Of a stretch of 64,000 nt of DNA, positions 25,006 through 34,512 are shown piece by piece. Source of the DNA: JAFLCL01 sp039809495 (lineage in GTDB: Bacteria > Myxococcota_A > Polyangia > Polyangiales > Sandaracinaceae); contig JBDHVC010000014.1 in assembly GCA_039809495.1 (NCBI GenBank), forward strand, positions 23,791 to 87,790, in the 5' to 3' direction. Positions within the stretch are counted from its first letter, which is position 1; every line of letters starts with the position of its first letter. The position numbers and the translations under genes are program-made. Below the pieces are notes generated by a model, which was not told the origin of the DNA, ran no database searches, and saw only the letters and a list, made by a program, of their open reading frames with translations.

Positions 25006-28000
25006 TCACGCGTCGCGCTCGAGCTCGCGCACCTCGCGGAGCACCTGCTCGAGCCGATCGAGGCTCTCGCCTGGGAGCTCCGCCGCGAAGCGCCGGGTGA
25101 GCTTCATGTCGGGCGAGAGCCTCCAGGGGCTCTTGGGCCTCGCGACCTTCTCCATCACCTTCGCCGGATCGAGGAGCGTGTCCTCGCGCAGGTGGAGCGT
25201 CACCCGCTCGGAGCTCGCCTCGCAGCCGAGCACGCGCAGGCGCCGGAGCGCCGGGCGCAGGCTCATCGCGCGCAGGTAGACGAGCGCCTCGGGCGGGGGC
25301 GGGCCGAAGCGGTCCTCGAGCTCGCGCCCGAGCTCGACGACGTCGTCCTCGCTCTCGGCCTGCGCGAAGCGCTTGTAGAACGAGAGGCGCAGGCCCACGT
25401 CCTCGACGTAGCCCTCCGGGAGATAGAGCGGCGCCTCGAGGCTGAGCTCCGTGTCGACCTCGTGGACGACGGGCTCGCCACGCAATTCGCGCACGGCGTC
25501 CTCGAGCATGTGCATGAAGAGGTCGAAGCCGACGAGCGCGACGTTCCCGCTCTGCTCGGCGCCGAGGACGTCGCCCGCGCCCCGCAGCTCCATGTCGAGC
25601 GAGGCGACCTGGAAGCCCGCGCCGAGCTCGCTGAAGCGCTCGAGCGCCTCGATCCGCGCGCGCGCCTCGTCCGTCAGGGTCGAGGGGGGCGGGGTGATCA
25701 GGTAGCAGTAGGCGCGCTCGCGCGAGCGCCCGACGCGGCCGCGGAGCTGGTAGAGCTGCGCGAGCCCGAAGGTGTCGGCGCGGTCGATGAGGATCGTGTT
25801 CGCGCGCGGGATGTCGAGGCCGCTCTCGATGATCGCCGTCGCGGCGAGGACGTCGTAGCGCCCCGCGACGAAGTCCGTCATCGCCTGCTCGAGCGCGCCC
25901 TCGCCCATCTGCCCGTGCGCCACCGCGATGCGCGCGTCGGGGACGAGCGCCTGGAGCTTGGCCGCGCGCTCGTAGAGCCCCTCGATCCGGTTGTAGACGA
26001 AGAAGACCTGGCCGCCGCGCGCGAGCTCGCGCTGGATCGCCTCGCGGAGCAGGTGGTCGTCCCAGCGGGTGACGAACGTGCGCACGGCGCGCCGATCGGC
26101 CGGCGCGGTCGTGATGAGCGAGAGGTCCCGCAGCCCGCCGACCGCGAGCTGGAGCGTGCGCGGGATCGGCGTCGCCGTGAGCGTGAGGACGTCCACCTCG
26201 CCCTTCAGCTTCTTGATCCGCTCCTTGTGCGTGACGCCGAAGCGCTGCTCCTCGTCGACGCAGAGCAGGCCGAGCTCCTTGAAGTGGATATCCTTCGAGA
26301 GCAGCCGGTGCGTGCCGATCACCACGTCGACCGAGCCGTCCTTGAGCCCCGCGAGGATCTCGGGCTCGCGCCGCTTGTCGGTGAACCGCGAGAGCACCTC
26401 GACGCGGACGGGGTAGGCCTGCATGCGCGCGAGGAAGCTCTGGTAGTGCTGCTGCGCGAGGACCGTCGTGGGGCAGAGGACGGCCACCTGCTTGCCCGCG
26501 AGGGCGACGCGAAACGCGGCGCGCATCGCGACCTCGGTCTTCCCGAAGCCGACGTCGCCGCAGACGATGCGATCCATCGGCTGCTCCGCCTCGAGGTCCG
26601 CGAGCACGTCCTCGATCGCCTTGAGCTGATCGCTCGTCTCCTCGAAGGGGAAGGTCGCCTCGAATTCCGAGAACATCCGGTCGGGCGGCGGGAGCGGCGC
26701 TCGCCGCGTCGCGGCGCGCTCTGCGTAGAGGCGCAGGAGCTCGTCCGCGAGCTCCTGGACGTACCTGCGCACCCTCGACTTCGTCTTCGCGAAGGTCTGA
26801 CCGCCGAGCCGATCGAGCTTGGGCTGCGCGCTCTCCCCGCCCGCGTACTTCTGGATCTGGTGCAGCCGCGTGATCGGGAGAAAGAGCCGATCGCCGCCGG
26901 CGTACTCGACGACGAGCACCTCGACGACGATGGGGGCCATCCCCCGCAGCTCCTCGAGCCGCGTGCGCCCGAGGGCCTTCTTCTCGAGCCCGAGGTAGCG
27001 GCCGATCCCGTGCTCGGAGTGGACGACGTAGTCGCCCACCGCGAGCTGACGCAGGTCCTCGAGGAACGCGTCCGACGTCTTGCCCCGCCTGCGCCGGTCC
27101 GCCGCCCTGCGGTGCGCGCGGCTGCCGAAGATCTCCTCCTCGGTGAGGACGACGAGCGCGGCCGACGCGAGGAGGAAGCCGCTCGCGACGGAGCCGATGA
27201 CGAGGTCGATCCCGGCCCCGGGCGACGCCTCGAGGCTCGCGGGATCGAAGGGCGCCGGTTTCTGGGCCAGGCGAAGGCCGTAGCCCCGGAGCAGCGTCGC
27301 GAGCCGCTCGCCCTGCGTGCGCGTCCGCGCCGCGACGACCACGCGCAAGCCCGCGTCCAGCCACTCGGCGAGCCGCGACGCGAGCGGGGCGAGCGCGTCG
27401 TCCTTGCCTTTACCCGCGCGCTGGGCCGCCAGCGTGGCGACGAGGAGCGCGTGGTCCTCCGCGCCGAGCGAGAGGACCGCGTCGAGCTCCACGGCCTCGA
27501 ACGCCGCGAGGGGCCCCTCCGCGTCCGCGGCCCCGCCCGCGACGGCGAGGCGGTGCACGAGCACCACGCCCGACGCCTCGGCGCGCGCGCGCGCCTCCTC
27601 GCCGCTCGCGTAGAGCGCCTCGACGGGGAAGCACGCCTCCTTCTCGGAGAGCTTCGCCTCGAGGTCGGCGCGCGCGCCGTCGAGCTCGACCTCGATGGCG
27701 CGGCCGATCGCGGTCGGATCGAGGAACGCGAAGCGGGCGGACGCGGGGAGGTAGTCGACGATCGTCTCGAGGCGCTCGTAGAAGGCGGGGAGCCAGCCGT
27801 CGATGCCGAGGAGCGCGCGCCCAGCGTCGAGATCCTCGACGAGCTGCTTGGCGCGGCGCGTCGGGATCTCGAGTTCGTCGCAGCGCTCGCGGAGCTTCGC
27901 GCGCGCGCGCGTGCGCTCCTCGAGGCCGAGCAGCGCCTCGCGCGCGGGGTGGATCGCGACGTGATCGACCGCCGCGATCGTCCGCTGATCCTCGGGGTCG

Positions 28001-28740
28001 AAGCGCTTGATCGAGAGGACGAGGTAGTCGTCGAGCTCGATCCGCACCGGGTGCCGGGCGTCGGGCGGGAAGACGTCGAGCAGCGCGCCTCGCGCCGCGA
28101 ACGTGCCGGGATCCTCGACCATCGGCACGCGCAGGTAGCCGCCCTCCGCGAGCATGGCGATGAAGGTCTCGCGGTCGAGCTCCTCCTCGGCGCGCACGAC
28201 CATCGAGCGGCGCGCGAGGGCGGCGCGCGGCGGCACCCTGCGGACGAGCGCCGCGGCCGGGACCACGAGGAAGTCGAGCGGGAGCCCCTCGACGAGGTGG
28301 TAGAGCGTCGAGAGGCGCTCCATCGACGCGCGCCGATCGGGCGCCACCTCCGCGTAGGGCGAGACGTCCGACGAGGGGAGGACGCGGATCCGCCGGGCCT
28401 CGCTCCGATCGGGCTCGAGGCTCGCCTGCGGCGGATCGGAGAAGAACGCGAGATCGCCCGCGAGCGCGCGCGCCGCGTCGAGATCGGGGACGACGGCGAC
28501 GAGGGGGCCCGCCATCCGGCGGCGAGCGCGCGCGAGCAGGAGCGCCGCCGCGGCCGCGGGGAGCCCGGCGAGGTCGACCCGGCGCTCGGCCGCGATCGCC
28601 TCGATCGCGCGATCGAGGGTGGCGTTCGCGCGCTCGAGCCCCGCGATGAGGCTCGCGCCGCGCGTGTTCTCCTCGGCCTCTGCGTCGAGCGCGTCGCGGA
28701 GGTCGGCGGCTCCTCTCTCGGGCTCTTCGTCGATGAGCAC
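25006..28740 (-). CDS. mfd: transcription-repair coupling factor
   Basis: The 1244-residue product is a full-length Mfd: a UvrB-homology N-terminal region, the RNA polymerase-interacting domain (VGDYVVHSEHGIGRYLGLE, about 570-585), and an SF2 translocase with Walker A DVGFGKTE (about 727), DEEQ (about 828), TATPIPRT and motif VI QLRGRVGRSRERAYCYL (about 1005). A C-terminal TRCF domain (ELSLEAPLYLPEGYVEDVG) completes it. Mfd removes RNA polymerase stalled at lesions and recruits UvrA. I chose GTG 28740 because GAGAGGAG ends 3 nt upstream and TACGAC lies 21 nt upstream; an ATG at 28851 is possible. It is divergent from a membrane-protein gene. Confidence 0.95.
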   Translation of the reverse strand: MLIDEEPERGAADLRDALDAEAEENTRGASLIAGLERANATLDRAIEAIAAERRVDLAGLPAAAAALLLARARRRMAGPLVAVVPDLDAARALAGDLAFFSDPPQASLEPDRSEARRIRVLPSSDVSPYAEVAPDRRASMERLSTLYHLVEGLPLDFLVVPAAALVRRVPPRAALARRSMVVRAEEELDRETFIAMLAEGGYLRVPMVEDPGTFAARGALLDVFPPDARHPVRIELDDYLVLSIKRFDPEDQRTIAAVDHVAIHPAREALLGLEERTRARAKLRERCDELEIPTRRAKQLVEDLDAGRALLGIDGWLPAFYERLETIVDYLPASARFAFLDPTAIGRAIEVELDGARADLEAKLSEKEACFPVEALYASGEEARARAEASGVVLVHRLAVAGGAADAEGPLAAFEAVELDAVLSLGAEDHALLVATLAAQRAGKGKDDALAPLASRLAEWLDAGLRVVVAARTRTQGERLATLLRGYGLRLAQKPAPFDPASLEASPGAGIDLVIGSVASGFLLASAALVVLTEEEIFGSRAHRRAADRRRRGKTSDAFLEDLRQLAVGDYVVHSEHGIGRYLGLEKKALGRTRLEELRGMAPIVVEVLVVEYAGGDRLFLPITRLHQIQKYAGGESAQPKLDRLGGQTFAKTKSRVRRYVQELADELLRLYAERAATRRAPLPPPDRMFSEFEATFPFEETSDQLKAIEDVLADLEAEQPMDRIVCGDVGFGKTEVAMRAAFRVALAGKQVAVLCPTTVLAQQHYQSFLARMQAYPVRVEVLSRFTDKRREPEILAGLKDGSVDVVIGTHRLLSKDIHFKELGLLCVDEEQRFGVTHKERIKKLKGEVDVLTLTATPIPRTLQLAVGGLRDLSLITTAPADRRAVRTFVTRWDDHLLREAIQRELARGGQVFFVYNRIEGLYERAAKLQALVPDARIAVAHGQMGEGALEQAMTDFVAGRYDVLAATAIIESGLDIPRANTILIDRADTFGLAQLYQLRGRVGRSRERAYCYLITPPPSTLTDEARARIEALERFSELGAGFQVASLDMELRGAGDVLGAEQSGNVALVGFDLFMHMLEDAVRELRGEPVVHEVDTELSLEAPLYLPEGYVEDVGLRLSFYKRFAQAESEDDVVELGRELEDRFGPPPPEALVYLRAMSLRPALRRLRVLGCEASSERVTLHLREDTLLDPAKVMEKVARPKSPWRLSPDMKLTRRFAAELPGESLDRLEQVLREVRELERDA

Positions 28741-28865
28741 GGTCTCCTCTCGAGGGAGCGGGTCGTAGCACCGCTCCGGGGCGGGCGCGGCGAGAGCGAG
28801 GGGGAACCTCGCCGAGCGGGTGAGGTCCGAAGGGGGCGACCCTCGCCGCATCGAAAAGGTGATAG

Positions 28866-29921
28866 ATGAACGCCGTGTCCGACGAAGAGGCCCCCCCCGA
28901 GCGCCGACGCCCCGAGCGTCTCGAGGCCGCGCGGCCCGATCCGGAAGAGCTCTCGGGGCGCCCCGAGTACATGCCGAAGATCCCCTGGGCGTGGATCGGC
29001 GTGGGCCTCGTCGTGCTCGTGGGCATCTACCTCGGCTACCAGTACCGAGAGACGCGGCGCGCCGACGCGCTCCGCGCCGAGATCCTCCGCACCCACGAGG
29101 AGCGGCTCGCGCCGATCGTCGAGCGGTATCGGAGCTTCCGCGAGCGCATCGAGAATTGGACGATGGAGGCCGCGCGCGCCGGCGAGCCCGAGCGATGGAG
29201 CGATCCGCGCCTGCGCATCGCGGGCCTGCACGGCGGCGAGGGCCTCTACCTGCGGCTGCGCGCCGAGGACGCGACGAGCCGCGAGGGCATCGAGCGGGGC
29301 GCCCGCGCGATGGCGGAGGACGCGATCACGCGCTGCCTCGGGATCGCGCCCGCCTCGGCGCGCGGGCTCTACGAGAACGGCGACTTCCTCATGCCCGCGT
29401 GGGTCGAGCACGTCCGCGACGAGCCCGACTTCATGCGGCTGCGCGTGCTCGACGACGCCCTGCTCCGCGACATCGAGGTCGACGTCCCCGTCGTCTCGAG
29501 CCTGCTGCGCGCGCAGTACTTCCTCCTCGTCATCCAGCGCGGCGAGAACCGACGCGACGCGCCGGTGGACGTCTTCCTCTGGGATCTCCGAGAGGATCGC
29601 CAGCTCCTGCGCACGCGCATCCAAGCGCGCGGCGTGCTCATCCCCGTCCGCATCGATCGCATGCTGCCCGGCGTCGAGGTCACGCCGTCGGTCGTGGCGC
29701 CGTCGATGACGTCGGGCGGCGCGCACGACTGCTCCATCGCGGCGCAGATCAAGGCGATCACGGGCGACGCGGTGGTCGAGGTCGGCGCGGACGCGGTCGA
29801 GGCGCTCCGCCGAGAGGGGGGCGACGCGAGCCAGGCACCCCGAGCAGGCGCGGGCTCCGCGCCCGACGAGGCGGCCGGCGCGAGCGCTGGCGGCGACGAG
29901 GCGCCTCCCGCCGCCGACTGA
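28866..29921 (+). CDS. hypothetical single-pass membrane protein
   Basis: The ATG at 28866 is preceded by AAGGTGA. The 351-residue product has a charged N-terminus (1-38), one membrane helix (about 40-60, WAWIGVGLVVLVGIYLGYQY), a helical segment with heptad-like pattern (about 65-105), and a mixed domain of about 220 residues with two Cys (RCLG, HDCS). A Gly/Ala/Asp-rich tail ends it. The orientation is probably N-in. I recognise no family. A kinase gene follows 94 bp later. Confidence 0.65.
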   Translation: MNAVSDEEAPPERRRPERLEAARPDPEELSGRPEYMPKIPWAWIGVGLVVLVGIYLGYQYRETRRADALRAEILRTHEERLAPIVERYRSFRERIENWTMEAARAGEPERWSDPRLRIAGLHGGEGLYLRLRAEDATSREGIERGARAMAEDAITRCLGIAPASARGLYENGDFLMPAWVEHVRDEPDFMRLRVLDDALLRDIEVDVPVVSSLLRAQYFLLVIQRGENRRDAPVDVFLWDLREDRQLLRTRIQARGVLIPVRIDRMLPGVEVTPSVVAPSMTSGGAHDCSIAAQIKAITGDAVVEVGADAVEALRREGGDASQAPRAGAGSAPDEAAGASAGGDEAPPAAD

Positions 29922-30015
29922 TCGCGCTCAAGCGCGAGGTCGAGGCGCGCGACGGCCAGGCGCGCGAGCAACACGGTCGCCGACGCGTCGATGAGGGCGC
30001 CCACCGGAGGCCCTC

Positions 30016-31422
30016 ATGCTCGACGACGATCCGCGCGCGCTCCCCTCGGACGAACCGCTCGCACCGGCTCCCTCGCTCGCTCGCTACCGAACGATCCGCC
30101 GCCTGGGCTCTGGGGGCATGGCCGACGCCTTCGTCGTCGAGCCGATCGACGGCCTCGGTCGCGAGCGGGTCTGCCTCAAGCGGCTACGGGGGGCGCTCGC
30201 GGACGATCCCAGCCAGCGCGCGCGCTTCATGGACGAGGCCCGCGTCCTCTCGCGACTCTGCCACCCGAACGTCGTCGCCGTGCTCGACGCGGGCGCGGAT
30301 CGCGAGGGGCCCTTCCTCGTCACCGAGCTCGTCGAGGGGCTCGACCTCCGGCGCCTGCTCCTCTGGGTCGCGCGGCGCGGTGAGCGCCTCCCCGAGCGCC
30401 TGGCCCTCGGGATCGCGGTCGACGTCCTCGAGGCGCTCTCGCACGCGCACGCGCACGGCGTGGTCCACCGCGACGTGACCCCGGCGAACGTGCTCCTCGG
30501 GCGGGACGGGCGCGTCGTCCTCATCGACTTCGGGATCGCGCGGAGCGAGCTCCAGAGCGAGCGCACGCGGACCGGGCTCGTGAAGGGCAAGGTCCCGTAC
30601 ATGGCCCCGGAGCAGGCGCTCGGGAAGCCCGTCGATGGGCGCACCGATCTCTTCGCGCTCGGCGTCGTCCTCTTCGAGATGCTCTCGGGGACGCGTCCCC
30701 ACGACGGCGCGAGCGACGTCGAGACGATCACGAACGTCCTCCATGGCAAGCGCGTCGCCCTGGGCGTGACGCTCGCGACGGACGGGCTCGAGGCGCTGCT
30801 CGCGGCCTGCCTCGCCTCCGATCGAGCAGAACGCCCTGGCTCGGCGCGCGCGCTCCTCGACGCGCTCGAGGGAGCGGAGCGCTCGAGCGCGGGCGAGCTC
30901 GCGGCGTGGGTGCGCGCGGCCTGCGACGCGCTCGAGGTCGGCGAGCGCGAGGCGAGCGTCGCGGACGCGAGCGACGAGACCGAGCCCGGCGCGCGACCGA
31001 CGAGCGCGGAGCGAACGTGGACGGCGGGGCGCGACGACGCGTCGACGACGCTGACCGTCTCCGAGCTGCTGCTCGAGACGGTCGAGCAGCGCGCCCCGCT
31101 CCCCGAGGAGCTCGGCCAGGCGACGCGAGGGGGCGAGCCCTCTCCCCCGCCATCGGCGACCGACGAGCGCGCGGCCGACGAAGGAGGGTCGCGCGAGCCA
31201 CGCCCCTCGGGCCTCGAGCCCACCGAGCGCCACCGCCTCCCGCGCGAGCGCTCCTTCGCTACGGAGCGCCCCGCGCGGGCCACGCCTTCGGGGCCCCCAC
31301 CCGAGCCGGCGACGACCGCGGCGCGCGCGGCCAGCGCCGCCTCGTCGTCCCTCCTCGGCGGGCTCTGCGTCGGGCTCGTGTCCGGCGGAGTCCTCGGGGC
31401 CCTCCTCGGCCTCTGGCTGTGA
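30016..31422 (+). CDS. Ser/Thr protein kinase with C-terminal membrane anchor
   Basis: The 468-residue product has a Hanks-type kinase domain at about 24-290: Gly loop LGSGGMADAF, Lys55 (VCLKRL), Glu75, catalytic loop HRDVTPAN (151-158), DFG (171-173), and APE-equivalent MAPEQAL. The catalytic-loop Lys is Thr155, a replacement of the kind common in myxobacterial kinases (HRDVS/TPxN). A 130-residue low-complexity region links it to a C-terminal hydrophobic helix (LLGGLCVGLVSGGVLGALLG), so the kinase faces the cytoplasm and is membrane-anchored. The substrate is unknown. A MopE-repeat lipoprotein gene follows. Confidence 0.9.
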   Translation: MLDDDPRALPSDEPLAPAPSLARYRTIRRLGSGGMADAFVVEPIDGLGRERVCLKRLRGALADDPSQRARFMDEARVLSRLCHPNVVAVLDAGADREGPFLVTELVEGLDLRRLLLWVARRGERLPERLALGIAVDVLEALSHAHAHGVVHRDVTPANVLLGRDGRVVLIDFGIARSELQSERTRTGLVKGKVPYMAPEQALGKPVDGRTDLFALGVVLFEMLSGTRPHDGASDVETITNVLHGKRVALGVTLATDGLEALLAACLASDRAERPGSARALLDALEGAERSSAGELAAWVRAACDALEVGEREASVADASDETEPGARPTSAERTWTAGRDDASTTLTVSELLLETVEQRAPLPEELGQATRGGEPSPPPSATDERAADEGGSREPRPSGLEPTERHRLPRERSFATERPARATPSGPPPEPATTAARAASAASSSLLGGLCVGLVSGGVLGALLGLWL

Positions 31423-31493
31423 CGCGCCTCGCCCGTGAAGAGGAAGCGCACGGCCCCATTGTCATCACCCTCGGGTGAGTGACACGATGGAGC

Positions 31494-33413
31494 ATGCTTC
31501 TCTCCTTCGAACGACGCTCCCTCATCCACGCCGTGACCGCGGCCTCTCTCGCGTCTCTCGCCGCGCTCTCGGGCTGCGCGAACGGCGAGTCGACCCCGCC
31601 GGACGCGAGCACGCACCGCGCCGACGCTTGGATCTCGAGCGAGATGGACGCTCCCGAGCCGGAATTTCCGGACGCGACGGTGGGCCGCGACGCGCCCACG
31701 CCGGCCGACGACGCGTCACGCGTCGACACCGGTCCCACGTGCGTCGACGCCGACGGCGATGGGTTCTCGGTCGGCCCCTCGAGCTGCGGTCAGCTCGACT
31801 GCGACGACGCCGACGCGACGATCAACCCGGGGGCCGTCGAGGTCTGCAACGGCAAGGACGACGACTGCAACGGCGTGGTCGACGACGCCATCGCCGAGCA
31901 GCACTGCGGCGTCGGTGGCTGCGCGGTGACGGTCCCGGGCTGCACCGCGGGCCGCGTCCCGACGTGCACCCCGGGCGCGCCCAGCACCGAGATCTGCAAC
32001 GCGATCGACGACGACTGCGACGGTGAGGTCGACGAGGGCCTCGGGACCCCGGTCGTCTGTGGGGTCGGCGCGTGCGAGCGGATGGTCCCGGGCTGCTCCG
32101 GCGGCGGCACGACGACCTGCACGCCTGGGGCGCCCAGCCCGGAGACCTGTAACGGCATCGACGACGACTGTGACGGCGAGACCGACGAGGGCCTCCCGAA
32201 CCAGACGTGCGGCGTCGGCGCGTGCGCGCGGACCATGCCCACCTGCGTCGGCGGCGCGCTCGCGGCGTGCACGCCCGGCTCCCCCAGCACCGAGGTGTGC
32301 AACGGGGTCGACGACGACTGCAACGGCTTCATCGACGACGGCTTCGGCACCCGGACCTGCGGCGTCGGCTACTGCCAGCGCACGGTGAACGAGTGCGTGA
32401 GCGGCGTCCCGCAGACCTGCACGCCGGGCTCCCCGCGGGCGGAGACGTGCAACAACATCGACGACAACTGCAACGGATCCGTCGACGAGGGCCTCGGGAC
32501 GCTCTCCTGCGGCGTCGGCATCTGCGCGAACAGCGTCGCGGCCTGCGTCGCCGGCGTCCCGCAGACCTGCACGCCGCGCCCCGGCCTCGCGACCGAGGTC
32601 TGCGGCAACGGCCTCGACGACAACTGCAACGGGAGCGTCGACGAGGGGTGCACGCCGACGAACGACCTCTGCGGCAGCGCGATCGTGCTCTCGAGCGCGG
32701 GCGGCACGCGGACAGGAGACCGGATCGACGGCGCCGCCCAGAACCTCACGGCGAGCTGCGGCTACAACGGCGGTGACGTCTTCTACTCGATCACGCTGAG
32801 CGCGCGCTCCGTCCTCTACGTCGACACCTTCGGCTCGAGCTTCGACACGACCGCGTCGATCTTCGCGGGCTGTAGCGGCTCGTCGATCGCTTGCAACGAC
32901 GACTCCGCCTGCTCCAGCGACTTCCTGCGCTCTCAGGTCACGGCGGTCCTGAACCCCGGCACCTACATCATCCGCGTGGCGTCCTTCGCGTCGGGCGCGA
33001 CGGGCACGTTCAACCTCCGCTGGCAGGTGATGACGGCCGGCGCCGGCCCAGCGACGCTCATCACGGGCAACGGCACCTACACGGGCACGACCAGCGCGAC
33101 GAGCGGGGTGACCAGCTCGACGACTGGGGCGCCCTGTTATGGGCGCGGTAGCGGCGGCGAGGCGCTCCACTACTTCATGCGCTGCCCCGGCGCGACGAGC
33201 AGCGTCACCGCGTCGACGTGCAGCCTGACGAGCCTCGACTCCGTGCTCTACCTGCGGAACGGCGCGAACACCGAGCTCAGCTGCGCCGACGACACGTGCG
33301 GGCTCCAGACGTCGATCGCGGGATCGGCCGCCGGACCCGGCGTCTTCGGCATCTACGTCGACAGCTTCTCGGGGTACTCGCAGAGCTATTCCGTCGCGGT
33401 GAGCGGCCTCTGA
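31494..33413 (+). CDS. MopE-like repeat lipoprotein with C-terminal PPC-like domains
   Basis: The ATG at 31494 gives a 639-residue product with signal sequence and lipobox LSGC. After an Asp/Ala spacer come six MopE-type metal-binding modules of the form C-N-x-[IVK]-D-D-[DN]-C-[DN]-G-x-x-D-[ED]-G (about 115-385), each followed by C-G-V-G-x-C. The C-terminal 250 residues form two beta-sandwich units with paired Cys, resembling bacterial pre-peptidase C-terminal domains (DVFYSITLSARSVLYVDTFG). MopE proteins bind copper in methanotrophs; in myxobacteria the repeats occur in many surface proteins of unknown role. It sits downstream of a kinase gene. Confidence 0.85.
   Translation: MLLSFERRSLIHAVTAASLASLAALSGCANGESTPPDASTHRADAWISSEMDAPEPEFPDATVGRDAPTPADDASRVDTGPTCVDADGDGFSVGPSSCGQLDCDDADATINPGAVEVCNGKDDDCNGVVDDAIAEQHCGVGGCAVTVPGCTAGRVPTCTPGAPSTEICNAIDDDCDGEVDEGLGTPVVCGVGACERMVPGCSGGGTTTCTPGAPSPETCNGIDDDCDGETDEGLPNQTCGVGACARTMPTCVGGALAACTPGSPSTEVCNGVDDDCNGFIDDGFGTRTCGVGYCQRTVNECVSGVPQTCTPGSPRAETCNNIDDNCNGSVDEGLGTLSCGVGICANSVAACVAGVPQTCTPRPGLATEVCGNGLDDNCNGSVDEGCTPTNDLCGSAIVLSSAGGTRTGDRIDGAAQNLTASCGYNGGDVFYSITLSARSVLYVDTFGSSFDTTASIFAGCSGSSIACNDDSACSSDFLRSQVTAVLNPGTYIIRVASFASGATGTFNLRWQVMTAGAGPATLITGNGTYTGTTSATSGVTSSTTGAPCYGRGSGGEALHYFMRCPGATSSVTASTCSLTSLDSVLYLRNGANTELSCADDTCGLQTSIAGSAAGPGVFGIYVDSFSGYSQSYSVAVSGL
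31835..32652 (+). repeat. tandem coding repeats of the MopE module
   Basis: Six degenerate in-frame copies of a unit of about 120-130 bp, each encoding a CN-x-x-DD-x-C-x-G core plus CGVG linker. The DNA cores (tgcaacggc, gacgacgactg) stay similar, so recombination between units is possible. Confidence 0.7.
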
Positions 33414-33483
33414 GCCGCGCGCGCTCGGCGTCCGTCGGGGCGGGCGAGCGGGCGCTCATCGGGTAAGCTCGCCCGCTCCCCGC

Positions 33484-34512
33484 ATGGCCGAGACTGAAGC
33501 GAACGTCGCCCCCGAGGCGCCTCCCTCCGCGTCGGCGGGCGGGAGCTCCGCCTCGAGCGTGACGCCTCGAGCGGCCGAGCCGCTGCTCGCGCGCCGGCCC
33601 GGGCGGCTCTACCTCGCGATCCCGCTGATCGCCGCCGCCGAGCTCCTCGGCCAGCTCGTCATCTCCTCGCGGGTCGCCTCGCGCGACGCGTGGCGCGAGG
33701 CGCTCGCCTTCGTGCGCTCCGAGTGGCGACCCGACGACACGATCGTCGCCGCGCCGCGCTGGTCCGACCCGCTCCTGCGGGAGGCGGCCGGCTCGCTCCT
33801 CGACGCGCGGCGCGAGGGCGCGAGCGACCTCGCGGCCTACGCGCGCCTCTGGGTGGTCTCGATCCGGGGCGCGCACGCCGAGGGCGTGGACGCCGAGGCG
33901 CGCGAGCTCACGCGCGACTTCGGCCGCGTGCGGGTCGAGCGCTTCGCGCTGCCCGCGCCGAGCGTCCTCTACGACTTCGTCGAGCACGTCGGCGACGCCC
34001 ACGTCACCCGGACGGAGCGGGGCGTCGCGCTCCCCTGCCGCGAGGTCATGAGCGCGGGCTCGACGCAGGGCGGCCTCGGCAACGGTCCCTTCGAGAGCGC
34101 GCCCCGTCACCTCTGCGATCCCGCCCGCCCCTGGCTCGCGGTCTTCCGGACGACGACGATGGACCTCGAGCTGCGCGCGCGACGCTGCGTCTCGCAGCAC
34201 GCGCAGGGCGAGGAGCCGATCACGACGAGCTACGACGACGTCCCGCTCGGGAGCTCCATCGTGCTCTACGGCGGCCTCTGGTGGGAGCGCGAGCGCTGGC
34301 GCAACGGCGGCGACGTCGAGGTGATCGTGCGCCTCGACGGCGACGAGATCGGGCGCATGACGCACCACGACGGCGACGGCTGGAAGCGGATGGAGGCCGC
34401 GATCCCCGACGCGCGCCGCGGCGCTCGAGGTCGCGTGTCCATCGAGGTGAGCGCGCGCGACCCAGAATTCCGCGCGTTCTGCTGGGCGGGCTCGACGCGA
34501 GGCGCGCGATGA
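33484..34512 (+). CDS. hypothetical membrane-anchored protein coupled to GT39 gene
   Basis: The 342-residue product has a polar N-terminus, one membrane helix (about 42-62, LYLAIPLIAAAELLGQLVIS) and an extracytoplasmic domain. That domain begins with a stretch like the C-terminal soluble domain of GT-C enzymes (RPDDTIVAAPRWSDPLLREAA) and has five Cys. Its stop overlaps the ATG of the GT39-like gene (ATGA), so the pair is made together. It is probably a soluble-domain partner of that transferase, but this is inference. TAAGCT ends 14 nt before the ATG. Confidence 0.68.
   Translation: MAETEANVAPEAPPSASAGGSSASSVTPRAAEPLLARRPGRLYLAIPLIAAAELLGQLVISSRVASRDAWREALAFVRSEWRPDDTIVAAPRWSDPLLREAAGSLLDARREGASDLAAYARLWVVSIRGAHAEGVDAEARELTRDFGRVRVERFALPAPSVLYDFVEHVGDAHVTRTERGVALPCREVMSAGSTQGGLGNGPFESAPRHLCDPARPWLAVFRTTTMDLELRARRCVSQHAQGEEPITTSYDDVPLGSSIVLYGGLWWERERWRNGGDVEVIVRLDGDEIGRMTHHDGDGWKRMEAAIPDARRGARGRVSIEVSARDPEFRAFCWAGSTRGAR

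Noticed and set aside
31835..32652. Regular repeats that might be a CRISPR array
   Set aside because: The repeats are in-frame protein modules inside a lipoprotein gene, vary between copies and have no unique spacers of constant length; no cas gene is near.
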